This document shows, piece after piece, positions 1-5,287 of a stretch of 11,729 bases of DNA (its first letter is position 1; each line of letters begins with the position of its first letter). The stretch covers positions 1 to 11,729 of the forward strand of contig JALHTD010000038.1 of the NCBI GenBank assembly GCA_022865555.1. The letters are read 5' to 3'. The position numbers were made by a program, and so were the translations under genes. The stretch comes from Thermoanaerobaculaceae bacterium (GTDB lineage Bacteria; Acidobacteriota; Thermoanaerobaculia; Thermoanaerobaculales; Thermoanaerobaculaceae). A model generated the notes under the pieces. It made no database searches. It was not told where the DNA came from and saw only the letters and a program-made list of their open reading frames with translations.

Positions 1-1
1 C

Positions 2-712
2 GTCCCGTTCGAGAACATCTCCAAGCTCTGCCGCTTCAAGCATCAAGGTCTCAATGGGATCCCCTCGATCCAGGACTACCTGGACGGGATCGAGCGGTTT
101 CACTTCGGCGGCACCTGCTACCCGAATAATTTTCACTTCTACCGGTTGCTCTGCACTCTGGGCTACGACGCCGCGCTCTGCGGGGCCGACATGCCGTCGG
201 GCGAGGATGTCCACGCCGCGATCACCGTGGCTATCGAAGATCGCGACCTGCTGGTGGACGTCGGGTACGGTGCACCCTTTCTCGAGCCGCTGCCCCGCGA
301 TGTCGGGCACAACGTCGTGATCCCGTTCGGCCGAGATTGCTACGTGCTCAAGCCACGGGACGACCAGGGGCGCTCGCGGCTCGACATGTACCGCGACGGC
401 GAGCTGATCCACGGCTACCTGCTCAAGCCCACACCGCGTCCGATCGAGCACTTCAGCGAGGCCGTGCGCGACTCCTTCCGCTCGAGCGCGACGTTTATGA
501 ACGCCGTCGAGCTCGTCCGGTTTTCGGACGCCGATTCGGTGGTCATCTACAACCTCTCCATCATCCGGTCGACCGCTGACCGGTTCTCCATCGAGCGCCT
601 GCCCGACAGAGAGGCGCTCGTGCTGGCGATCGAGAGGGAGTTCGGGATCCCCGTGGCGATCGCGCGCGACGCCATCGCGGCGCTCGGTGCGCTCCGCGAC
701 GTGCACGGCTGA
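2..712 (+). CDS. nat: Arylamine N-acetyltransferase-like protein, 5' truncated by the window edge
   Basis: The reading frame is open from base 2 and lacks only its N-terminal part. NAT enzymes transfer an acetyl group from acetyl-CoA to arylamines or hydrazines in the cytoplasm through a Cys-His-Asp triad. All three landmarks are visible in order: VPFENIS at the left edge, GGTCYPNN with the nucleophile Cys codon at 116-118, DVHAAITV with His at 212-214, and LLVDVGYGAPF with Asp at 257-259. The spacing fits the family. The usual Arg before GG (RGGxCxExN) is Phe here (HFGGTC) and the Glu of the motif is Pro, so the substrate may differ from classical NATs; amide synthases of the same fold are an alternative. 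The C-terminal part is less conserved in the family. The gene ends convergently with the isochorismatase-fold gene 51 bp away. Family assignment is firm; substrate is unknown. Confidence 0.85.
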   Translation, partial: VPFENISKLCRFKHQGLNGIPSIQDYLDGIERFHFGGTCYPNNFHFYRLLCTLGYDAALCGADMPSGEDVHAAITVAIEDRDLLVDVGYGAPFLEPLPRDVGHNVVIPFGRDCYVLKPRDDQGRSRLDMYRDGELIHGYLLKPTPRPIEHFSEAVRDSFRSSATFMNAVELVRFSDADSVVIYNLSIIRSTADRFSIERLPDREALVLAIEREFGIPVAIARDAIAALGALRDVHG

Positions 713-718
713 GGCGGG

Positions 719-737
719 ATCGGGCGGGCGGCCCGAT
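719..737. terminator. Hairpin between convergent gene ends
   Basis: A 7-bp perfect stem, ATCGGGC (719-725) with GCCCGAT (731-737), has a 5-nt loop and starts 6 bp after the NAT stop codon, in the gap between two convergent genes. No T-run follows on either strand, so it is at best a weak intrinsic terminator or an RNA-end stabiliser. Confidence 0.4.
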
Positions 738-763
738 GCCTCGTGGGTCGGAGGAATCCCCGG

Positions 764-1363
764 CTACTGCGCCCTGGCGGTCTCCAACAACAGCTTCAGC
801 GGCCCGTAGCTGATCGTCGAGCAGATGTCGTAGACGGACTTGGTGAGCGTCGCATCGTGGCTGATGAGGGCGTGCTTGACCATGAAGACGTTGTAGTCCA
901 GGTCATCGCCGCCCTGGTAGGTGGCCAGCACGCACCCCACGGCGCTCAAGCCAGCGAGAAACACCGTGTTGACGCCCTTCTCGCGCAGCACCTTGTCAAG
1001 GTCGGTCTTCTTGAACGCGTTCCCGTAGTTCTTGACGATCTTGGGGTCGTCGTCCCTGACGGCGACCGTTTTGGGGAACTCGAACGCCTCGGTGCCGGGC
1101 GCGGGCCCTTCCCCGGGCTCGGTGTGGTAGACGCGGATGACCGGGAAACCGTTGTCGCGGAACAGCGCGATAACGTGATTGATCATGTCCATGCCTACCT
1201 TCTTGTCCTTCTCGTCCATGTACGGCAGCCAGACGTTCTGGACGTCCATGACCACGAGCGCCGGCTTCATCTTGGGGGGCGCCGGCTTCTCCGCCGCGGA
1301 GGCAACGAGCGCGGACGACACCAGAAGCACGACTAGCGACAACACCACGATTCTCCTGTTCAT
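764..1363 (-). CDS. Exported isochorismatase-family cysteine hydrolase
   Basis: A 199-aa protein of the isochorismatase-like fold, which includes nicotinamidase, ureidoacrylate and N-carbamoyl amidases and isochorismatases. The Asp-Lys-Cys triad is visible: D40 in LVVMDVQN, K111 in KNYGNAF and C144 in LAGLSAVGCVLATY. Residues 1-23 look like a Sec signal peptide: MNRR, then a hydrophobic run from IVVLSL to ALV, ending ASAA with a plausible cleavage site after residue 23 or 24. The remaining ~175 residues are one compact catalytic domain of normal family length. The start is supported by GGGAGG about 8 nt upstream on the minus strand. It is probably transcribed alone, since the next minus-strand gene upstream lies nearly 390 bp away behind repeats. 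Fold and triad are clear; the substrate cannot be read from sequence. Export is unusual because most relatives are cytoplasmic. Confidence 0.85.
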   Translation of the reverse strand: MNRRIVVLSLVVLLVSSALVASAAEKPAPPKMKPALVVMDVQNVWLPYMDEKDKKVGMDMINHVIALFRDNGFPVIRVYHTEPGEGPAPGTEAFEFPKTVAVRDDDPKIVKNYGNAFKKTDLDKVLREKGVNTVFLAGLSAVGCVLATYQGGDDLDYNVFMVKHALISHDATLTKSVYDICSTISYGPLKLLLETARAQ

Positions 1364-1555
1364 GTCATTCCCTCCCCTGCTCCCGACTCACCTGTAGCGA
1401 GGCCCTGACCCTGGGTCTCTGGTAGATACAACCATGGCTCACACGATTGCACCCCTTGCTGCGTTTCGTACCTCGGTAGTGGAACGAACGCTCGGTCCTG
1501 GTACGAGCGACACGGGCGCCAGGTTCTGCCAGGGGTGCCTCCGCGCTTCGTCAGC

Positions 1556-1605
1556 GTGGGGCACGCCCTCCGGGCGTGCATGCCGGCGCGGAGCGCCGGC
1601 CCCAC
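1556..1605. repeat. Double-hairpin (three-way junction) intergenic repeat
   Basis: An outer stem GTGGG (1556-1560) pairs with CCCAC (1601-1605) and encloses two perfect 8-bp hairpins with 3-nt loops: GCACGCCC-TCC-GGGCGTGC (1561-1579) and GCCGGCGC-GGA-GCGCCGGC (1582-1600). The second hairpin plus its CCCACA tail matches the layout of the element at 4527. The perfect arms show that pairing rather than coding is conserved. It resembles a REP-type dispersed palindromic element; no mobilising gene is nearby. Confidence 0.75.
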
Positions 1606-1658
1606 ATTCGTTCTGCAAAGGGGGCGGGGCCAGGCCGCGCCCCGACTTCAGGCACTGT

Positions 1659-1732
1659 GGGATCCTTTCCCTCCCCGTCGCGTTGCTCAGGGTCAGGATA
1701 GGCTTACCGCTGCGCGAGCCCTCAGGATGACA
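1659..1732. repeat. GGATCC...TCAGGATGACA-type intergenic repeat segment
   Basis: The segment begins GGGATCCTTTCC, contains GCTCAGGGTCAGGATA (1685-1700), and ends CCCTCAGGATGACA (1719-1732), giving two tandem, diverged copies of a CTCAGG-xx-GGAT-like unit. The pattern resembles a short dispersed repeat that I recall from many environmental bacterial genomes, with GGATCCTT at one end and CAGGATGACA at the other; that recollection is not checked. It lies just downstream of the phosphorylase stop codon and could contribute to transcript ends. Confidence 0.4.
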
Positions 1733-1751
1733 GCGTTTGCTGCGGGCAGCG

Positions 1752-2534
1752 CTACAACTCCGCCTGGTCGAGGGCGTGGCGGCAGGCGCAATCGCCGTGC
1801 TCGGGGTAGTCGCGTACGAGCGCCGCGAAGAGGTTCCCCACCGTGTCGCCGTACTTCCTGATGTTCTCGATGACCTCCGTCGCCGTCACGGTGAGCTGCA
1901 TTCCGGCGGCGAAGTTGCTGACGATCCCGACCGTGACGTAACAGATCGCCAGCTCTCTGGCGAGGACGCACTCGGGGTAGTTGGTCTGCCCGAGTAGGTG
2001 CCCGCCCAGCCGGCGGACCATCTCGACCTCGGCACGGGTCTCGAAGCGCGGGCCGTTCATGCAGACGTACGTCGCGCCGCTCTTGAGGCTGATCTGGAGC
2101 TTCTCGGCACTAGCGGCCAGCTGTTCGTGGAGCGTCCGGCAGTAGGGGTCCGTGACGTCCACGTGGGCCAGCCTCCCGTTCATGGGATAGAACGTTTCGG
2201 CGCGACCGTCGGTGAAGTTGAGGAACTGGTCGACGAGGACCAGCGTGCCCGGGCCCCAGGCCGCCACCAACGACCCGGACACGCTCGTCGCCAGGATGCG
2301 CTCGACCCCCAGCTCCTTCATGGCCCAGAGGTTGCCGCGGAAGTTGATCTCACGGGGCGAGATGGTGTGCCGCTTGCCGTGGCGCGGGATGAACACGACC
2401 TCCTGGTTCTCCATGGAGGCCAGCTCGACGTAGACGTTCCCGAACGGAGTGACCACCTCCTGCGGGCGGACCTCGGTTGCCCCCGGCAGAGCGTAAAACC
2501 CCGTTCCCGTGATGAATCCGGTCTTGGTCGCCAT
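1752..2534 (-). CDS. MTA phosphorylase-family nucleoside phosphorylase, probably 6-oxopurine-specific
   Basis: A 260-aa cytoplasmic enzyme of the trimeric purine nucleoside/5'-methylthioadenosine phosphorylase family, which uses phosphate to split a nucleoside into base and ribose-1-phosphate. Visible motifs are IPRHGKRH (50-56), the phosphate-site segment SVSGSL (84-89), the GPRFETRAEVEM block (161-172), QTNYPECVLARE (183-194) and SNFAAG (206-211). In adenine-specific MTA phosphorylases the last motif carries Asp (as in TDYDCW) to hold the 6-amino group. Here N207 replaces it, the substitution associated with 6-oxopurine substrates such as inosine, guanosine or methylthioinosine. Length is normal. 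The start is fixed by AAGGAGG 7 nt upstream, which overlaps the end of the preceding small ORF 15 bp away, so the two are probably co-transcribed. Family is certain; exact substrate is inferred. Confidence 0.88.
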   Translation of the reverse strand: MATKTGFITGTGFYALPGATEVRPQEVVTPFGNVYVELASMENQEVVFIPRHGKRHTISPREINFRGNLWAMKELGVERILATSVSGSLVAAWGPGTLVLVDQFLNFTDGRAETFYPMNGRLAHVDVTDPYCRTLHEQLAASAEKLQISLKSGATYVCMNGPRFETRAEVEMVRRLGGHLLGQTNYPECVLARELAICYVTVGIVSNFAAGMQLTVTATEVIENIRKYGDTVGNLFAALVRDYPEHGDCACRHALDQAEL

Positions 2535-2549
2535 GCGCGCCCCTCCTTG

Positions 2550-2726
2550 CTACCTGCCGAGGAGAGAATAGAACGCCTGCCTGTACGACGGGTGGGCGAT
2601 CCCGTGCTCGGCAAGGTCCTTGTAGAAGTCGAAGCCGAAGCCGCCGAACACGGCGTCGTAGAGGTCGCCGTCATCAAAGGGAGTCCGGCTTACGCCTCCC
2701 TTCTCCGGTGCGGTCGGGTCGTCCAT
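2550..2726 (-). CDS. Small 58-aa acidic/aromatic protein of unknown function
   Basis: An ATG at 2726-2724 opens a 58-codon frame ending in TAG, 15 bp before the phosphorylase start. GGAGAG lies about 7 nt upstream of the ATG. The product starts MDDPTAPEKGG, continues with an aromatic, Gly- and Asp-rich stretch (DLYDAVFGGFGFDFYKDL) and ends SYRQAFYSLLGR. It has no signal peptide, membrane segment or cysteine pair. I do not recognise it. The good Shine-Dalgarno, the tight spacing to the phosphorylase gene and the non-random composition favour a real gene in that operon. It could alternatively be the N-terminal remnant of a larger enzyme, for example a methyltransferase, but nothing downstream continues the frame. 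Confidence 0.55.
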   Translation of the reverse strand: MDDPTAPEKGGVSRTPFDDGDLYDAVFGGFGFDFYKDLAEHGIAHPSYRQAFYSLLGR

Positions 2727-2916
2727 GGCGTCTCTCCGAATCGCGTTGCTCGGAGCAGGGTACCAGCATATGGGCAGAGCTCCAGCGCGGTGGGATCGTT
2801 CTGCGCCGCTCTAGCGGGGCAACAGGGTGCCGGTGGACCGCCGGTGTCCTTCCCGACGAAGGCACGTGCTCTGGAAAGGGTATCCTTCCGAGCGCAGTTA
2901 GGTGCGAGGAGGAACG

Positions 2917-4494
2917 ATGGATCGCAGGTCGTTCACACGCAGGGCTCTGTTTGTTCTCGTACTCGCCGTTTCGGTGGCGTTGGCCGCGCACCTGTCCGCG
3001 GTCGCGCCGTCCAGGCACCTCATGCTGCTGTATACGAACGACCTGCACGCCCAGCTCGACCCGATCGAGGCGACCTGGCTCCCGGCCAAGCCTCGCGTGG
3101 GCGGGATGGAGGCGCTCTCCGGCCTGATCGCGCGGCTTCGAGATGGCCGCCAGGACGTGCTCCTGGTCGACGCGGGCGACCTGGTCACCGGACCTGCCGT
3201 GTCCACCTTCACCCGAGGCGCAGCCCCGTTCGACCTGCTCGATGCCATGGGGTACGACGCCATGGCGATCGGCAACCACGAGTTCGACAACTCGGTCCCG
3301 CGGCTCCAGGAGATGATCTGGAACACGTCCGTGCCGGTGCTCGCTGCGAACATCTACTGGCGCGGCACGGACCACCGCTTCGCTCGACCGTACGTGGTGA
3401 TCCGGCGCGCGGGGCTGCGCATCGCCGTGATCGGCGTGATCGGCTCGGACGCCGCTGTGGTCACGCTGCCCGCCCAGGTCGCCGACCTGGAGTTTTGCGA
3501 CCCGGCGAAGGAGATCAGGCCGCTGGTCGAAACGCTGCGGCCCGAGGTCGATCTCGTGATCGTCCTCGCCCACGAGGGGAAGACCGGCCCGATGCAGGTG
3601 GACGCCGAGAGCCGCCCCGAGGTGCAGCGGGACTTCGACACGGACATCCGGCTGGCGGCGGCGGTCCCGGGCATCGACGTGCTCGTGGGCGGTCACGCCC
3701 ACCGCGGGATCGACCCGCCCTACAAGGAACGCACCAACGGCACGATCATCGTCCAGACTTTCGGGCACGCCACGACCCTCGGGGTGCTCGACCTCACGCT
3801 GAATCCCGAGGGAAGGGGTGTGGCCTCCTATGAGGGCCGGCTCGAGCGGGTGTTGGTCGAGCGCGAGCAGCCGATGCCCGAGGTCGCCCGCCGCGCCGCC
3901 TATTGGCGCGGGGTGGTTGCGGCGATTGCGTCGCAGCCGGTTTGCCAAGCCACGGCGCGGATCACCCGGGACTATGCGAGGCCGTCGGCGCTCGGAAACC
4001 TCGTCACCGATCTGATGCGAGAGAGCACGCAGGCAGACGTGGCGCTGTACAACGCCGGCGGTCTGCGCGCGGACCTGCCCGCGGGAGCGGTGACCCGCGG
4101 CGACGTGACTTCGGTCCTGCCTTTCAACAACCGACTCGTCGTGCTGAGGCTGAAGGGTGATGCGATCCGGGCAGCGCTGGAGCAAGGGCTCTCCGAGGAG
4201 CACGGGATGCTGCAGCAGTCGGGGATGGTCGTGCGCTTCGACCCCCGCGCGCCCTCCGGCCGCCGCGTGGTCTCGGTCACCGTGAAGGGCAGGCCGCTCG
4301 ACGACCATGCGACCTACACGGTAGCGACGATCGACTTCCTGGCCGATGGCGGGGACAGCTACGTGTCGCTGACCGGTGGGGAGAGGGTATCCACGAGCAG
4401 GGAGACGATCGGCACGGAGATGACGGACTGGCTGCGAGGGCGCGGCCGCGTCTCCCCCGTCTCGGACGACCGCACGCTCCCCGTTCCGGATTGA
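2917..4494 (+). CDS. Exported UshA-type 5'-nucleotidase / 2',3'-cyclic phosphodiesterase
   Basis: A 525-aa two-domain metallophosphoesterase that dephosphorylates extracytoplasmic nucleotides. Metal-site motifs occur in order (numbered from the ATG): NDLHA with D42/H44, VDAGDL with D88, GNHEF with N120/H121, VLAHEG with H219 and GGHAHR with H260/H262. The C-terminal substrate domain follows with GNLVTD (~360), YNAGGLRADL (~378) and DGGDSY near the end. The N-terminus, DRRSFTR followed by a hydrophobic run to about residue 28, fits a twin-arginine signal. An in-frame GTG at 2902 is possible, but it would bury the AGGAGG Shine-Dalgarno, so the ATG at 2917 is preferred. There is no C-terminal sortase or GPI-like anchor, so the product is probably soluble in the periplasm. 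It is divergent from the small ORF/phosphorylase pair, which suggests a joint role in nucleotide salvage. The specific phosphate ester is not determined. Confidence 0.9.
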   Translation: MDRRSFTRRALFVLVLAVSVALAAHLSAVAPSRHLMLLYTNDLHAQLDPIEATWLPAKPRVGGMEALSGLIARLRDGRQDVLLVDAGDLVTGPAVSTFTRGAAPFDLLDAMGYDAMAIGNHEFDNSVPRLQEMIWNTSVPVLAANIYWRGTDHRFARPYVVIRRAGLRIAVIGVIGSDAAVVTLPAQVADLEFCDPAKEIRPLVETLRPEVDLVIVLAHEGKTGPMQVDAESRPEVQRDFDTDIRLAAAVPGIDVLVGGHAHRGIDPPYKERTNGTIIVQTFGHATTLGVLDLTLNPEGRGVASYEGRLERVLVEREQPMPEVARRAAYWRGVVAAIASQPVCQATARITRDYARPSALGNLVTDLMRESTQADVALYNAGGLRADLPAGAVTRGDVTSVLPFNNRLVVLRLKGDAIRAALEQGLSEEHGMLQQSGMVVRFDPRAPSGRRVVSVTVKGRPLDDHATYTVATIDFLADGGDSYVSLTGGERVSTSRETIGTEMTDWLRGRGRVSPVSDDRTLPVPD

Positions 4495-4513
4495 TTCGGC
4501 ATTTCACCGCTCA

Positions 4514-4571
4514 GGCGTGGAAACGAGCACGCGCGGAGCGCGTGCCCCACATCGGACCTGCACGTGTGGGG
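4514..4571. repeat. Stem-loop repeat in convergent intergenic gap
   Basis: A perfect 8-bp hairpin, GCACGCGC-GGA-GCGCGTGC (4527-4545), is followed by a CCCCACA tail (4545-4551) that can pair with TGTGGGG (4565-4571). It is introduced by AGGCGTGG at 4513-4520, which recurs before the decayed copy at 7709. It fills the 106-bp gap between the convergent stops of the 5'-nucleotidase and the transporter remnant. It may serve as a bidirectional RNA-end structure; no T-run is present. GGA triloop, stem sequence and CCCACA tail are shared with the element at 1582-1606. Confidence 0.65.
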
Positions 4572-4600
4572 CGCGACCGCCGGGCAGAGAGAACCCAGGG

Positions 4601-4898
4601 CTACCGCGTGAACTGGGTGCGGCGCACGAACAGCACAACGGTGAAGGCCATGACGAGCACGGTCAGCGCTGCCGCCCCGGCCGCCCGGATGGGCACGCTG
4701 TCCCCGGACCCCAACTGGATCAAGGCCATGAGGGCGACCGCGGTGACCAGCAGGGCCTTTGGGGGAAGCGCGCCCCTCCATCGCACGCGATGGCGGAGCT
4801 CGATGATCTCCCGGATGGCGAGAGGCACCTGGACCCAGGGTGAACCCGGGGTACCGCTTCACGACCCCGGTCAGCGCAAACGCGGGAACGCTGCTCAT
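4601..4898 (-). pseudogene. Deletion remnant of an ABC transporter gene (ATPase start joined out of frame to a two-helix membrane tail)
   Basis: An ATG at 4898 overlaps the stop of the upstream GntR gene in an ATGA arrangement. The first 22 residues, ending VVKRYPGFTLG, look like the first strand of an ABC transporter ATPase that would precede Walker A. No Walker A, signature or Walker B follows in any frame. After about codon 23 the sense shifts frame into QVPLAIREIIELR, and from there to the TAG at 4601 the sequence encodes two membrane helices (about ALLVTAVALMALIQLG and ALTVLVMAFTVVLFV) ending RRTQFTR. A stand-alone 75-aa frame starts at a GTG at 4828 with no clear Shine-Dalgarno. The simplest reading is an internal deletion that removed the ATPase core and part of a permease from a YtrA-type operon. 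Alternatively the 75-aa membrane protein is real and only the ATPase is a relic. Confidence 0.6.
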
Positions 4899-5287
4899 CG
4901 CGGGCCTCCCTTCGTGCGCAACACACGCTCGAACACCTCGCGGATCTGCGGCTCCTCCAGCCCCTCGGCGGCGCTGTCAGCGAGGAGACGCGCGAGCGCC
5001 TCTAGGAAACGTTTCTCGGCCATGTCCTGCTTCCTTTTCTCCGGGATCTCCGAAACGAAGAACCCCTTGCCCGGCCGGGACCGCACCAGGCCCTCTCGCT
5101 CCAGGTCCTCGTACGCACGCTGCACCGTGATCACGCTCACCCGCTGGTCGCGCGCCAGGGCGCGGATGGACGGCAGCGGGTCGTCGCCACAAAGCTCCTG
5201 CGCCAGGATCTGCGCGCGGATCTGGCGCGAGATCTGCGCGTGCAGCGGCTCGGGCGACAGCTCGGACAGGTGCAGGAGCAGGTCCAC
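4895..5287 (-). CDS. YtrA-subfamily GntR transcriptional regulator
   Basis: A 130-aa regulator with an N-terminal GntR winged helix: PLHAQISRQIRAQIL (first helix), LPSIRALARDQRVSVITV (helix-turn-helix) and LEREGLVRSRPGKGFFV (wing). A short C-terminal helical tail of about 45 residues replaces a ligand-binding domain. This short architecture defines the YtrA subfamily, whose members usually repress neighbouring ABC transporter operons. The GTG start at 5287-5285 shares one base with the TAG of the preceding phosphatase gene (TAGTG) and has GGGGAGGGG just upstream. Its stop overlaps the next ATG (ATGA), so translational coupling along the operon is likely. The first ~110 residues align by eye with the N-terminus of the upstream phosphatase fusion (LLHLxExSPEP, then QIxRQxRxxIL), so the two arose by duplication. 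The inverted repeat at 6360 is the likely binding site. Confidence 0.88.
   Translation of the reverse strand: MDLLLHLSELSPEPLHAQISRQIRAQILAQELCGDDPLPSIRALARDQRVSVITVQRAYEDLEREGLVRSRPGKGFFVSEIPEKRKQDMAEKRFLEALARLLADSAAEGLEEPQIREVFERVLRTKGGPR

Larger units (their letters stand above)
1364..1751. other. 388-bp non-coding stretch, repeat-rich
   Basis: This lies between the start of the isochorismatase-fold gene and the stop of the nucleoside phosphorylase, both on the minus strand. Bases 1364-1550 should hold the promoter and leader of the isochorismatase-fold gene; I see its Shine-Dalgarno but no convincing -35/-10 pair. Bases 1556-1605 form a double-hairpin element, 1621-1643 a further GC hairpin (GGGGCG with CGCCCC), and 1659-1732 a different repeat-like segment. 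Open frames crossing the region owe their length to high GC and do not resemble proteins. Confidence 0.7.

Noticed and set aside
1360..1605. Minus-strand 81-codon frame whose stop overlaps the isochorismatase-fold start (ATGA)
   Set aside because: The overlap mimics coupling, but the frame begins inside the double-hairpin repeat, has no Shine-Dalgarno and no protein-like pattern.
2741..2751. TCGCGTTGCTC shared with 1678-1688
   Set aside because: An 11-nt match without shared flanks is too short to call another copy of the 1659-1732 repeat.
2864..2916. TATCCT at 2881-2886 as a -10 for the 5'-nucleotidase
   Set aside because: No acceptable -35 hexamer at 15-19 bp and no extended -10 TG.
1998..3833. 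Very long plus-strand open frame (611 codons)
   Set aside because: It runs antisense to the phosphorylase and then out of frame through the 5'-nucleotidase, both of which have full family motifs. Its product is Arg/Pro/Gly-rich and low in hydrophobic order, as expected for a GC-driven shadow.
2674..4308. Long minus-strand open frame opposite the 5'-nucleotidase (544 codons)
   Set aside because: It is antisense to a clear metallophosphoesterase, with no motif of its own and a His/Arg/Asp-rich composition typical of antisense frames at high GC.
4359..4898. 179-codon minus-strand frame starting at the ATG after the GntR gene
   Set aside because: Only its first ~22 codons look meaningful (ABC ATPase start). 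The rest is out of frame with the membrane segment and then runs antisense into the 5'-nucleotidase, so it is treated as part of a remnant.
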